In this document: positions 34,039-42,290 of the stretch, piece by piece
Numbering within the stretch: position 1 is the stretch's first letter
Layout: every line of letters starts with the position of its first letter
Source: Humibacter ginsenosidimutans
GTDB taxonomy: Bacteria > Actinomycetota > Actinomycetes > Actinomycetales > Microbacteriaceae
Length of the DNA: 64,000 bases
Direction of reading: 5' to 3'
NCBI RefSeq assembly: GCF_007859675.1
Contig: NZ_CP042305.1
Span: 3,286,001-3,350,000 of the forward strand
Made by a program: the position numbers and the translations under genes
Notes under the pieces: generated by a model
What the model saw: the letters and a program-made list of their open reading frames with translations, nothing else
The model's database searches: none
What the model was told of the DNA's origin: nothing

Positions 34039-34052
34039 TGAAACCGATTACA
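34039..34052. promoter_or_regulatory. LacI-type operator 7 (GH116 promoter)
   Basis: TGAAACCGATTACA matches TGNAANCGNTTNCA exactly and lies 17 bases before the GH116 start. With operator 6, 79 bases upstream, it could support DNA looping. Confidence 0.75.
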
Positions 34053-34069
34053 TGTGAAGGATGTCAACG

Positions 34070-36583
34070 ATGACTGCGAGCGAGACTGCGCGACTGCTCG
34101 GCCCCGACGCGACCGTCGCCGCCTTCCCGCTCGGCGGAATCGGCACCGGCAACGTCTCGCTCGGTGCCCGCGGCGAGTTGCGCGACTGGGAGATCTCGAA
34201 CCATCCTGACAAGGGCACCTGGCTGCCGTTCACGTTCTTCGCCATTCGCGCCGAAGCGCCGGACTCGCCCGCGGTGGTGAAGCTGCTGGAGAGCAGGCTC
34301 CAGAATCCGCATGAAGGCGATTCGGGCTACCACATCGGCAAGGTGGCCGGCCTGCCGCGCATGGCCTCATCCCGCATGTCCGGCATGTATCCGATCGCCA
34401 CCGTCGAGTTCGACGACGACGAGCTGCCGGTGAGCGTGCGCCTCACGGCGTTCACCCCGCTCGTCGCGCTGGATCCGGACGACTCGGGCATCCCCGGCGC
34501 CGTGCTCCGCTACACGGTCACCAACGATACGAACACCCGCATTCTGGTCCACCTGGCGGCGGCCATGTCGAACCCGGTCGCGATCACCGGGCACAACGTG
34601 TTCCAGTTCCCGGAGTACGCGGGGATGCCGTCCGTCGCCTTCGAAGACGAGGCGGGCATGCGCGGTCTCGCGTTCGGCACCGACCTGCAGGCCGACGACG
34701 TGCGTTACGGCACCGCAGCGCTGACCACCACGGAAGACGTCACGGCGATTCCGTGCTGGCCGGTCGATTTCTGGCAGGACGGCATCCAGCTGTTCTGGGA
34801 TGCCTTCACCGCGACCGGTCGTCTCGAGCCGTCGCCGGTGTTCAGTCTGGACGGCGACGACCCGGCCAAGCTGCCCAGGCTGCGCACCGGCAGCATGTCG
34901 GTCGAGCGAGACCTGGCGCCGGGTGAGTCGCACGACTTCGAGTTCGTGCTGAGCTGGCACACCCCGAATCGGCGGAAGGCCTGGAACGGCATGGTCGGCC
35001 TGCCGAACACCCACGCCGACGAGGTGGTCCGCAACCAGTACGCCACCCGATACGCGGATGCCTGGTCCGTCGCCGCCGACCTCACGCACCGACTGCCCCA
35101 GCTGGAGGCATCCACGCGGGCGTTCCGCGATGCGCTCTTTGCGAGCACGCTGCCGCCGGAGGTGGTGGATGCCGCGAGCTCGACTCTCGTCGCCGCGCGC
35201 AGCACCACGTGCTTCCGCATTGCGGACGGAACGCCGGAGGGACGGTTCGCCGCGTGGGAGGGCAGCTTCGACCACGCGGGAAGTTGCGAGGGAACCTGCA
35301 CACACGTGTGGAACTACGCGCAGACCCTCGCGGCGCTGTTTCCGAGTCTGGAGCGCAACGCTCGCCGCAACGAATTCATGAATGAGACGCTGCCCGACGG
35401 CAGGATGCGATTCCGCACCAACTCCGTGTTCGACGCCGAGCCGCTGGAGTTCCATCCGGCGGTCGACGGGCAGATGGGCACGATCGTGCGGCTCTATCGC
35501 GAGTGGCGCACGAGCGGTGACGACGGCTTCTTGTCCGAGCTCTGGCCGGCGGCCAGGCTGGCACTCGACTTCGCGTTCGCCGAGTGGGACTCCGACGGCG
35601 ACGGCGTGCTCGACAGCCGGCAGCACAACACCTACGACATCGAGTTCTACGGCGAGAACTCGCTCGCCAACTCCATGTTCATCGCGGCGCTCGCCGCGGG
35701 GGCACGCATGGCGGAGCACCTCGGCGACGGGGAAGCCGGCGAGCGGTACTCGCGCGCCGCGGCGACGGCATCCGCGCTGGTCGACCGCATGCTGTTCAAC
35801 GGCGAGTACTACGATCAACGGCTCGACGACGTCGACGCTCAGCGCTATCAATACGGCACGGGATGCCTGAGCGATCAGCTGTTCGGCCAGACTCTGGCGC
35901 ACCTCGTGGGACTCGGGCACATCTTGCCCGCCGATCACGTGCGCTCGGCCGTCGAGGCCATCCATCGACACAACTTCCGCAGGGGATTCGACGCCTACGC
36001 GAGCGTGCAGCGCACGTACGCGCTGAACGACGAGGAGGGCCTGGTGCTGTGCACCTGGCCGAACGGCGGTCGCCCGCACATCCCGTTCGTCTATTCCGAC
36101 GAGGTGTGGACCGGCATCGAATACCAGGTCGCCACGCACCTCATCTACGAGGGTCTCGTCGACGAAGGGCTCGAAATCGTGCGGGCGACGCGAGCCAGGC
36201 ACGACGGCATCCGGCGCAATCCGTGGAACGAGGCGGAGTGCGGCAACCACTACGCGCGCTCGATGGCCAGCTGGGGTGTTCTGCTCGCGCTGACCGGCGC
36301 CGACTGGGATGCTCCGGGCGGCCGACTGCGCTTCGCCCCTGCGCGGGCGGTCTTCCGCGACGGGCGCGTGAGGATCCCGTTCACGGCCGGCACGGGGTGG
36401 GGCGTCATCGACGCGGACGCCCGTGGCGCGTCGCTGCGCGTGCTCGGCGGACACGTCGGCGCCGTGACGATCGAGCTCGCGCATCCCGATCTCGGCACCC
36501 TCACCGCGTCGACGGCGGGACTCGCCGCCGGAGACTCCATCGACCTCAGCCCATCACCAACACCACGGGAGAACTCGAAATGA
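34070..36583 (+). CDS. GH116-family glycoside hydrolase (possible exo-D-arabinofuranosidase)
   Basis: An 837-residue intracellular enzyme. The N-terminal beta-domain starts with PLGGIGTGNVSLGARGELRDWEI, the GBA2-type signature. The C-terminal (alpha/alpha)6 barrel includes HVWNYAQTLAALFP near 410, HNTYDIEFYGENSLANSMF near 525, and WTGIEYQVATHLI near 680, the regions that carry the catalytic Glu and Asp in GH116. I cannot fix the catalytic pair from sequence alone. GH116 includes glucosidases, xylosidases and a D-arabinofuranosidase found in an arabinan-degrading Microbacterium. ATG 34070 has GAAGG at good distance. Its stop overlaps the isomerase start as ATGA. Confidence 0.85.
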   Translation: MTASETARLLGPDATVAAFPLGGIGTGNVSLGARGELRDWEISNHPDKGTWLPFTFFAIRAEAPDSPAVVKLLESRLQNPHEGDSGYHIGKVAGLPRMASSRMSGMYPIATVEFDDDELPVSVRLTAFTPLVALDPDDSGIPGAVLRYTVTNDTNTRILVHLAAAMSNPVAITGHNVFQFPEYAGMPSVAFEDEAGMRGLAFGTDLQADDVRYGTAALTTTEDVTAIPCWPVDFWQDGIQLFWDAFTATGRLEPSPVFSLDGDDPAKLPRLRTGSMSVERDLAPGESHDFEFVLSWHTPNRRKAWNGMVGLPNTHADEVVRNQYATRYADAWSVAADLTHRLPQLEASTRAFRDALFASTLPPEVVDAASSTLVAARSTTCFRIADGTPEGRFAAWEGSFDHAGSCEGTCTHVWNYAQTLAALFPSLERNARRNEFMNETLPDGRMRFRTNSVFDAEPLEFHPAVDGQMGTIVRLYREWRTSGDDGFLSELWPAARLALDFAFAEWDSDGDGVLDSRQHNTYDIEFYGENSLANSMFIAALAAGARMAEHLGDGEAGERYSRAAATASALVDRMLFNGEYYDQRLDDVDAQRYQYGTGCLSDQLFGQTLAHLVGLGHILPADHVRSAVEAIHRHNFRRGFDAYASVQRTYALNDEEGLVLCTWPNGGRPHIPFVYSDEVWTGIEYQVATHLIYEGLVDEGLEIVRATRARHDGIRRNPWNEAECGNHYARSMASWGVLLALTGADWDAPGGRLRFAPARAVFRDGRVRIPFTAGTGWGVIDADARGASLRVLGGHVGAVTIELAHPDLGTLTASTAGLAAGDSIDLSPSPTPRENSK

Positions 36584-38217
36584 GCACCTACACGCTGCCG
36601 ACCGCACTTACTCGTCCGGAGGCCGAGCCCCGAACGCTGTACACGGTGGCCAGCGGCGATCTGCGGCCCAGCGCGAACATCAAGTGCTGGCCGACGCAGC
36701 AGAAGCTGGAAGACGATTTCGCCGCTGCGGTCGAGTCCCTCGGATGGTCGGTCACGAGAGCGCACCCGTTCGACGAGAGCAAGGGCCACGGCTTCATCGA
36801 CAGTCAGCGCGCGGGCATCGAGGTGTTCAAAGGCATCCCCGTCGATGCGCCCGTCGTCGTGGTCGACGCGGTCTGGCAGTACAGCCACCACGTGCTGCCC
36901 GGACTGCGCACGCATCGCGGGCCGATTCTCGTCGTGGCGAACTGGGCGGGGGATTTTCCCGGCCTGGTCGGATTGCTCAACCTCACCGGCAGCATGACGA
37001 AGGCGCAGGTGCCCTACTCGGCGCTGTGGAGCCCGGACTTCACCGACGACTGGGCCCGCGAGAAGCTCGGTGAGTGGCTCGAGACCGGCGGGATCGTGCA
37101 CGACCTCTCGCACGTGCGGGATCTTCCCGCGCTCGACGTCGACAGTGCGGAGGTACAGCTCGGCGTCGCCCTGGCTCGTCAGCTGCGCGACGAGAAGGCC
37201 ATCATCGGGGTCTTCGACGAGGGCTGCATGGGAATGTACAACGCGATCTTCGATGACGAACTGCTCAATCCGCTCGGCATCTTCAAGGAGCGGCTGTCGC
37301 AGAGCGCGCTCGTCGCGGAGATGAAGAGGGTGACGGAGGCCGAGGCATCGGCGGTGAAGTCGTGGCTCGACGATCGCGGGTTCGAGTTCCGATTCGGCAC
37401 CGATGCGGCCACCGAGCTCACCGAGGACCAGGTGATGAGCCAATTCCGCATGTACGTGGCCGCCCTGCGCATCGCCGATGACTTCGGACTGGATGCCGTC
37501 GGCATCCAGTACCAGCAGGGCTTGAAGGACACCGTGCCGGCCAGTGACCTCGCCGAGGGGCTGCTGAACAACCTCGAGCGCCCAGCGGTGTTCAGCCGTG
37601 ACGGGAGCCGCGAGTTGTACGCGGGTGTGGCGCTTCCGCACTTCAACGAGGTGGACGAAGGCGTGGCCGTGGACGCGCTGGTCACGAACCGCATCTGGAC
37701 GGCGATGGGACTCGACCCGGCCACAACGCTTCACGACATCCGGTGGGGCGAAGAATACGACGGCGAGTTCGTCTGGGTCTTCGAGATCTCCGGCTCGGTG
37801 CCGGCCTCGCACAACGGCGGCTACGACAAGAGCTATGCCATGCGGCAGGACCCGATGTTCTTCCCGCTCGGCGGCGGCACGCTCAGCGGATGCTCCAAGC
37901 CCGGCGAGATCGTGTGGTCGCGCGTGTTCATCATGGACGGCGAGCTGCACGTCGACCTCGGCCGCGGACACGTCGCCGGCCTGCCGGCCGAGGAGACGCA
38001 GCGTCGCCTCGACGCCACGAACCCGGAATGGCCCATCATGAACGCCGTGCTGCACGGGGTGAGTCGCGATCAGCTCATGGCACGGCACAAGGCCAACCAT
38101 GCGCAGGTCGTGTACGCGCCGGATGCCGACACCGCCGACCGTGCGCTGCTCGCCAAGGCGGCGCTCTTCGACGAACTCGGTGTGCACGTGCACCTCTGCG
38201 GCGACGTCTCGGTCTGA
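36580..38217 (+). CDS. L-fucose/D-arabinose isomerase-type enzyme
   Basis: A 545-residue member of the L-fucose/L-arabinose isomerase superfamily. It has the N-terminal TLYTVASGDLRPSANIKCWP block, the FDEGCMGMYNAI segment near residue 211, the metal/substrate region VGIQYQQGLKDT around 308, and C-terminal LGGGTLSGCSKPGEIVWSR. L-fucose isomerases also convert D-arabinose to D-ribulose because the two sugars share stereochemistry at C2-C4. In this locus that would be the first step after D-arabinan hydrolysis, followed by the FGGY kinase. The ATG overlaps the GH116 stop and has GGAGAA seven bases upstream. Length is slightly below E. coli FucI. Confidence 0.85.
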   Translation: MSTYTLPTALTRPEAEPRTLYTVASGDLRPSANIKCWPTQQKLEDDFAAAVESLGWSVTRAHPFDESKGHGFIDSQRAGIEVFKGIPVDAPVVVVDAVWQYSHHVLPGLRTHRGPILVVANWAGDFPGLVGLLNLTGSMTKAQVPYSALWSPDFTDDWAREKLGEWLETGGIVHDLSHVRDLPALDVDSAEVQLGVALARQLRDEKAIIGVFDEGCMGMYNAIFDDELLNPLGIFKERLSQSALVAEMKRVTEAEASAVKSWLDDRGFEFRFGTDAATELTEDQVMSQFRMYVAALRIADDFGLDAVGIQYQQGLKDTVPASDLAEGLLNNLERPAVFSRDGSRELYAGVALPHFNEVDEGVAVDALVTNRIWTAMGLDPATTLHDIRWGEEYDGEFVWVFEISGSVPASHNGGYDKSYAMRQDPMFFPLGGGTLSGCSKPGEIVWSRVFIMDGELHVDLGRGHVAGLPAEETQRRLDATNPEWPIMNAVLHGVSRDQLMARHKANHAQVVYAPDADTADRALLAKAALFDELGVHVHLCGDVSV

Positions 38218-38225
38218 GGCGTGAC

Positions 38226-38256
38226 GGCCAGGGGCGCGTGGCGCACGCCCCTGGCC
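38226..38256 (+). terminator. Terminator after the GH116-isomerase operon
   Basis: GGCCAGGGGCG (38226-38236) pairs with CGCCCCTGGCC (38246-38256) around a 9-base loop, eight bases after the isomerase stop. No T-run follows, as is common in high-GC actinobacteria. Confidence 0.8.
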
Positions 38257-38313
38257 CCGTAACAGAGCGTCACAGCGCCAGCGCGGCCGGCGCGCCCTCA
38301 TTAGCGTGTCGGG

Positions 38314-39774
38314 GTGACTTCGACCACCCAGACTGCCAAGAACCCCGCAGGAGACGACCCCGCGAATACGCCGAAGCCGAAACGACGGGCGCCGCGCTGG
38401 CTGACCTCGTTCGGCAACCAGATCATCGCCGGTCTGGTGCTCGGCGTGGTCATCGGCCTCATCGCCCGTTCGATGGGCGGCACGCAGCTCGATCCGAACT
38501 GGCTCACCGCCACGGTGACGACCATCGGCAACTCCTACGTCTCGTTGCTCACGGCGGCGGTCGTCCCGCTGGTGTTCACGGCGATCGTGAGCTCCATCGC
38601 CAACCTGCGCCAGGTGTCCAACGCTGCACGGCTCGCGGTCCAGACGCTCATCTGGTTCGCGATCACGGCCTTCATCGCCGTGCTCATCGGCATCGCGCTC
38701 GGCCTCATCGTGCAGCCCGGCGCGCACACCGGCGTCTCGAAGTCGTCGGAGGCGCTGCCGCAGCACGTCGGATCGTGGTGGGCGTTCCTCATCGGGCTCA
38801 TCCCGTCGAACGTGTTCGGGCTCGGCGCGCAGTCGCAGGTGACCGGCACCGGCGCCGACCTCGCCGTCACCACTGGCGTGCAGTTCAACGTGCTTCAAGT
38901 GCTCGTCATCTCGGCGGCGATCGGCATCGCGGCGCTCTTCGTGGGCAAGAAGGCGGAGCCGTTCCTCAGCCTGACCTCGTCGGTGCTGGCGATCATCCAG
39001 AAGGTGCTGTGGTGGATCATCCGGCTCGCCCCGCTCGGCACGCTCGCGCTCATCGCGAAGGCCGTCGCCACCTACGGCTGGGATGCCCTCGGCTCGCTCG
39101 GCGTCTTCGTGATCTCCATCTACGTGGGCCTCGTCATCATCCTGTTCGTGGTGTACCCGATCATCGTGCGCACCAACGGGCTGTCGATCAAGCAGTACTA
39201 TTCGGGCGCCTGGCCGGCGATCCAGCTGGGCTTCGTGTCCCGCTCGTCGATGGGCACCATGCCGCTGACCGAGCGCGTCACCGAGCGCAACCTCGGCGTG
39301 CCGCGCGAGTATGCGGCGTTCGCGGTGCCGCTCGGCGCCACGACCAAGATGGACGGATGCGCCGCCCTCTACCCCGCGCTCGCCTCGATCTTCGTGGCGC
39401 AGTTTTACGGCATCCACCTCACGTTCGGTCAGTATCTGCTGATCATCGTGGTCGCCGTGATCGGCTCAGCGGCGACAGCGGGAACCACGGGTGCGACCGT
39501 GATGCTCACGCTCACGCTGTCCACGCTCGGACTGCCGCTCGCCGGCGTCGGCCTGCTGCTGGCGATCGACCCGATCATCGACATGGGCCGCACGGCGATC
39601 AACGTGGCCGGGCAGGCGCTCGTGCCGACGATCGTGGCGAAGCGCAACGGCATCCTCAACCTCGACCTCTACAACGCGAAGCGCAACGGCGACGACCCGT
39701 TCCGCGACGACAACGACGGCAAGTCCGTCGCCGACGACGCGGAGGCCGGCGAACTGGAGCCCGCGGCGGCCTGA
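38314..39774 (+). CDS. Dicarboxylate/amino-acid:cation symporter (DAACS family)
   Basis: A 486-residue sodium- or proton-coupled symporter of the GltP/DctA family. After a polar tail of about 30 residues there are eight TM helices and two re-entrant loops. Landmarks are TAAVVPLVFTAIVSSI near residue 83, SRSSMGTMPLTER near 310 (the serine-rich HP1 loop), GATTKMDGCA near 344 (TM7) and GTTGATVMLTL near 390 (HP2). It imports C4-dicarboxylates, glutamate/aspartate or serine. The C-terminus has an acidic tail of about 35 residues. The gene starts with GTG with no clear ribosome site and may be leaderless. Confidence 0.92.
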   Translation: MTSTTQTAKNPAGDDPANTPKPKRRAPRWLTSFGNQIIAGLVLGVVIGLIARSMGGTQLDPNWLTATVTTIGNSYVSLLTAAVVPLVFTAIVSSIANLRQVSNAARLAVQTLIWFAITAFIAVLIGIALGLIVQPGAHTGVSKSSEALPQHVGSWWAFLIGLIPSNVFGLGAQSQVTGTGADLAVTTGVQFNVLQVLVISAAIGIAALFVGKKAEPFLSLTSSVLAIIQKVLWWIIRLAPLGTLALIAKAVATYGWDALGSLGVFVISIYVGLVIILFVVYPIIVRTNGLSIKQYYSGAWPAIQLGFVSRSSMGTMPLTERVTERNLGVPREYAAFAVPLGATTKMDGCAALYPALASIFVAQFYGIHLTFGQYLLIIVVAVIGSAATAGTTGATVMLTLTLSTLGLPLAGVGLLLAIDPIIDMGRTAINVAGQALVPTIVAKRNGILNLDLYNAKRNGDDPFRDDNDGKSVADDAEAGELEPAAA

Positions 39775-39815
39775 CCGTCGCCCGCCGATCGAGCGGCCAG
39801 CCTACGATCGAGGGC

Positions 39816-41015
39816 GTGCGAACTGCGAGCGGTCGGATGCTCCGCGCGGCCGTCCTGGTCGCGGTCGCAGCCCTGCTCGGCGGCGGTGTGGCCGGATGTG
39901 CGGCATCCGGCCACGCGCCGCACACCTCCGCGGTGCGCACGGCCACTGTGACGCCGAAAGTCACGCCGACGCCCACGCCGACGGATCCGATCGCCGGCAT
40001 GACACTGCAGCAGAAGGTCGGCCAGCTGTTCATGGTCGGCACGCAGGCGACCGAGGCCGAGTCCGCCACCCTCGATGCCGTGCGCACGCTGCACGTCGGC
40101 AACGTCTTCCTCGCGGGGCGCGCGCACGGCGGCACCGCCGCCACGAAAGCGGTGGTCTCGCAGTTCACCGCGCTCGTCTCGCCCGACGCGACCGCGGGGC
40201 TGCCGCTCTTCGTCGCCACCGACCAGGAGGGCGGCGAGGTGCAGGTGCTGCAGGGACCGGGCTTCGACACCATGCCCACGGCGCTGCAACAAGGCGCGAT
40301 GGCGCCAGACGCGTTGGCGGATGCCGCCCAGCGCTGGGGCGGGCAGCTGCAGGCATCCGGGGTCAACATGAACCTCGCCCCGGTGGTCGACCTCATCGCG
40401 TCGCCGCAGGCCGCGGCGAACAACCCGCCGATCGGCGGCTTCGATAGGCAGTTCGGCTACACGCCCGAGGTGATCACCAGCCACGCTGACGCGTTTCGCG
40501 CCGGCATGGACACCGCGGGCGTCGTGCCCGTGATCAAGCACTTTCCGGGTCTCGGCGCCGTCACCGAGAACACCGACACGAACTCCGGCGTGACCGACAC
40601 CACGACCACGGCGACGAGTCCGAGCGTCGGTGTCTTCCACACCCAGATCGAGCACGACGCCAGAGTGGTCATGATCTCGAGCGCCGTGTACTCCGAACTC
40701 GACCCGCATTCGCCGGCGGTGTTCTCATCGGCGATCGCGACGGGCCTGCTCCGCAACACGCTCGGGTTCACGGGCGTGACGATGAGCGACGATCTCTCTG
40801 CAGCGCAGCAGGTGCAGTCCTGGTCGCCGGCCGACCGCGCCGTGCTCGCGATCGAGGCGGGCGTGGACATCGTGCTGGTGAGCGCCGACCCGACCGTCGC
40901 CGCGCCGATGGTGGTCGCCGTGGTGGCGAAGGCGCAGTCCGACCCGGCCTTCGCCGCCCAGGTGGATGCCGCGGCTCGCCGCGTCGTGCAGCTCAAGCGG
41001 GAGCAGTTCGGGTGA
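39816..41015 (+). CDS. GH3-family lipoprotein (NagZ-like, altered motif)
   Basis: A 399-residue exported lipoprotein: hydrophobic signal, lipobox VAGC, then a Thr/Pro linker. The catalytic domain is a GH3 barrel with FVATDQEGGEVQVLQG near residue 133, KHFPGLG near 243, and the nucleophile region GFTGVTMSDDLSA near 320. True NagZ enzymes have KHFPGHG followed by a DSH dyad that supplies the acid/base; here the glycine-rich loop reads GLG and no such His is visible. Beta-N-acetylglucosaminidase or phosphorylase activity is therefore uncertain. TACGAT seven bases before the GTG fits a -10 box of a leaderless transcript. Confidence 0.85.
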   Translation: MRTASGRMLRAAVLVAVAALLGGGVAGCAASGHAPHTSAVRTATVTPKVTPTPTPTDPIAGMTLQQKVGQLFMVGTQATEAESATLDAVRTLHVGNVFLAGRAHGGTAATKAVVSQFTALVSPDATAGLPLFVATDQEGGEVQVLQGPGFDTMPTALQQGAMAPDALADAAQRWGGQLQASGVNMNLAPVVDLIASPQAAANNPPIGGFDRQFGYTPEVITSHADAFRAGMDTAGVVPVIKHFPGLGAVTENTDTNSGVTDTTTTATSPSVGVFHTQIEHDARVVMISSAVYSELDPHSPAVFSSAIATGLLRNTLGFTGVTMSDDLSAAQQVQSWSPADRAVLAIEAGVDIVLVSADPTVAAPMVVAVVAKAQSDPAFAAQVDAAARRVVQLKREQFG

Positions 41016-41024
41016 GGTGCATGA

Positions 41025-41042
41025 TGTACAATTTTCTGTACA
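41025..41042. promoter_or_regulatory. YefM operator with paired TGTACA boxes
   Basis: TGTACA occurs at 41025-41030 and 41037-41042, 12 bp centre to centre, as in known yefM-yoeB operators. It sits directly before the antitoxin's ribosome site, so binding would block transcription of the operon. Confidence 0.8.
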
Positions 41043-41052
41043 GGAGGATGTC

Positions 41053-41310
41053 ATGAAGACGATGAGTTACACCGAGTCACGGGCTCGCTATGCCGACGTT
41101 CTCGACTCGGTCGTCGACGACCGCGAAGAGGTGGTCGTCACGCGTTCCGGACACGAGCCCGTCGTCATCGTCTCTCTCGAGGACTACGAATCCCTCCGGG
41201 AAACCGCCTACCTCATGCGCTCTCCCGCCAACGCGCGCAGGCTTCTCGACGCGATGGAGCGACTGGAAGCGGGCAAAGGCCGGGCGCACGATCTGATCGA
41301 GACCGACTGA
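41053..41310 (+). CDS. yefM: YefM antitoxin (Phd/YefM family)
   Basis: An 85-residue antitoxin: MKTMSYTESRARYADVLDSV forms the DNA-binding N-terminus, VVVTRSGHEPVVIVSLEDYESL is the conserved core, and the acidic C-terminal tail wraps the toxin. AGGAGG precedes the ATG by five bases. It neutralises YoeB encoded immediately downstream and, with it, represses the operon through the TGTACA palindrome. Confidence 0.95.
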   Translation: MKTMSYTESRARYADVLDSVVDDREEVVVTRSGHEPVVIVSLEDYESLRETAYLMRSPANARRLLDAMERLEAGKGRAHDLIETD

Positions 41311-41311
41311 G

Positions 41312-41569
41312 GTGCTGCTCGTCTGGGACGAGAACGCCTGGGAGGACTACCTCTGGTGGCAGGCTCAGGATCGCCGAGTGCTGAAGCGGATCAACGCGTT
41401 GCTCGCGGACATTCAGCGGGGCGGCAACGAAGGCATCGGCAAACCCGAGGCGCTGAAGCATGACTTCGCCGGCTACTGGTCACGGCGCATCACCGACGAA
41501 CATCGCCTGGTCTACAAGGTGATCGATGACGAAGTGCGCATCGCGGCGTGCCGGTATCACTACGCATGA
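41312..41569 (+). CDS. yoeB: YoeB ribosome-dependent mRNA endonuclease toxin
   Basis: An 85-residue RelE-fold toxin. The catalytic residues of E. coli YoeB are conserved at identical numbers: Glu46 (GKPEALK), Arg65 (DEHRLVY) and His83-Tyr84 at the C-terminus (CRYHYA). It cleaves mRNA in the ribosomal A site under stress. The GTG start follows the antitoxin stop by one base. Toxin and antitoxin both appear intact, so the module is probably functional. Confidence 0.95.
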   Translation: MLLVWDENAWEDYLWWQAQDRRVLKRINALLADIQRGGNEGIGKPEALKHDFAGYWSRRITDEHRLVYKVIDDEVRIAACRYHYA

Positions 41570-41648
41570 CTCGTGGCGAGTCAGTGCGCAAGGTGGAATG
41601 AGCTGCTCTGTTCGCCATGATGGTCGAAGCGCAGCCCGAGGAGGTCGT

Positions 41649-42290
41649 ATGCGTTCGTTGAGGCCGATTCCCGGCAATCCGTGGCCGCACGACATGGTGA
41701 TCACCGTCGAGGGCGAATCTCAGACGCTGCTGGAGCTGCTGTGGATCCGCGAAGCCTGGCAGCTGCATCCTGTCGGAGACGATCTGCCGCCCGAGCTGGT
41801 CGACACCCCGCCGCAGCTGGATGCCTCGGCGCGAGCGTCAGCGCCGATCGCCGCGTGGCAGGAGTCCTGGCCCGGCATGTGGAAGGCGTGCATCGAGCAC
41901 GTCGGCGCGCCGCGCGATCCCGGCATCCTCGACCGGCTGCACGGCTCGGAACTCGGGTCGGACGAACGAAGCCACCTTCTTCGTGAACTCGTAGGCCCGT
42001 CCTGGCGGGAGGACATCGGTTCCGAGGCGATGACGGACGAAGGCCGGCAATGGATGGAACAGCTCAACCGTCGGCATATCGATGGCATGCGGCGTTCCGC
42101 CGGCGAAAGCCCGGAGCGTATGGCGCTCGACGCGCTTGTGCCGGCGTGGCGACGCGGCCTGACGAAGATCGTCGAGGTGCCCTGCCTGGGAACCTTCACC
42201 CGGGTCATCGGTGCGCACGCGTTGCTCGTCACGGCCGAGACGCGTGCCGACGTCGAGCGCTACCGCGCGGCGCTGGCGGAGTTCGCATGA
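41649..42290 (+). CDS. Hypothetical protein (213 aa) with conserved look
   Basis: A 213-residue soluble protein starting MRSLRPIPGNPWPHDMVITV. It has an acidic middle and ends in VIGAHALLVTAETRADVERYRAAL, which looks like a beta-strand/helix closing unit. There is no signal peptide. The family is not recognised; similar proteins occur in other actinobacteria as hypotheticals. Its stop overlaps the next gene's start (ATGA), so it is co-translated with a membrane protein. Confidence 0.75.
   Translation: MRSLRPIPGNPWPHDMVITVEGESQTLLELLWIREAWQLHPVGDDLPPELVDTPPQLDASARASAPIAAWQESWPGMWKACIEHVGAPRDPGILDRLHGSELGSDERSHLLRELVGPSWREDIGSEAMTDEGRQWMEQLNRRHIDGMRRSAGESPERMALDALVPAWRRGLTKIVEVPCLGTFTRVIGAHALLVTAETRADVERYRAALAEFA

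Noticed and set aside
36250..39417. A 1055-codon open frame on the minus strand
   Set aside because: It lies antisense to GH116, the isomerase and the symporter, is extremely His/Arg/Asp-rich, and has no domain or ribosome site; it is a shadow frame of high-GC coding DNA.
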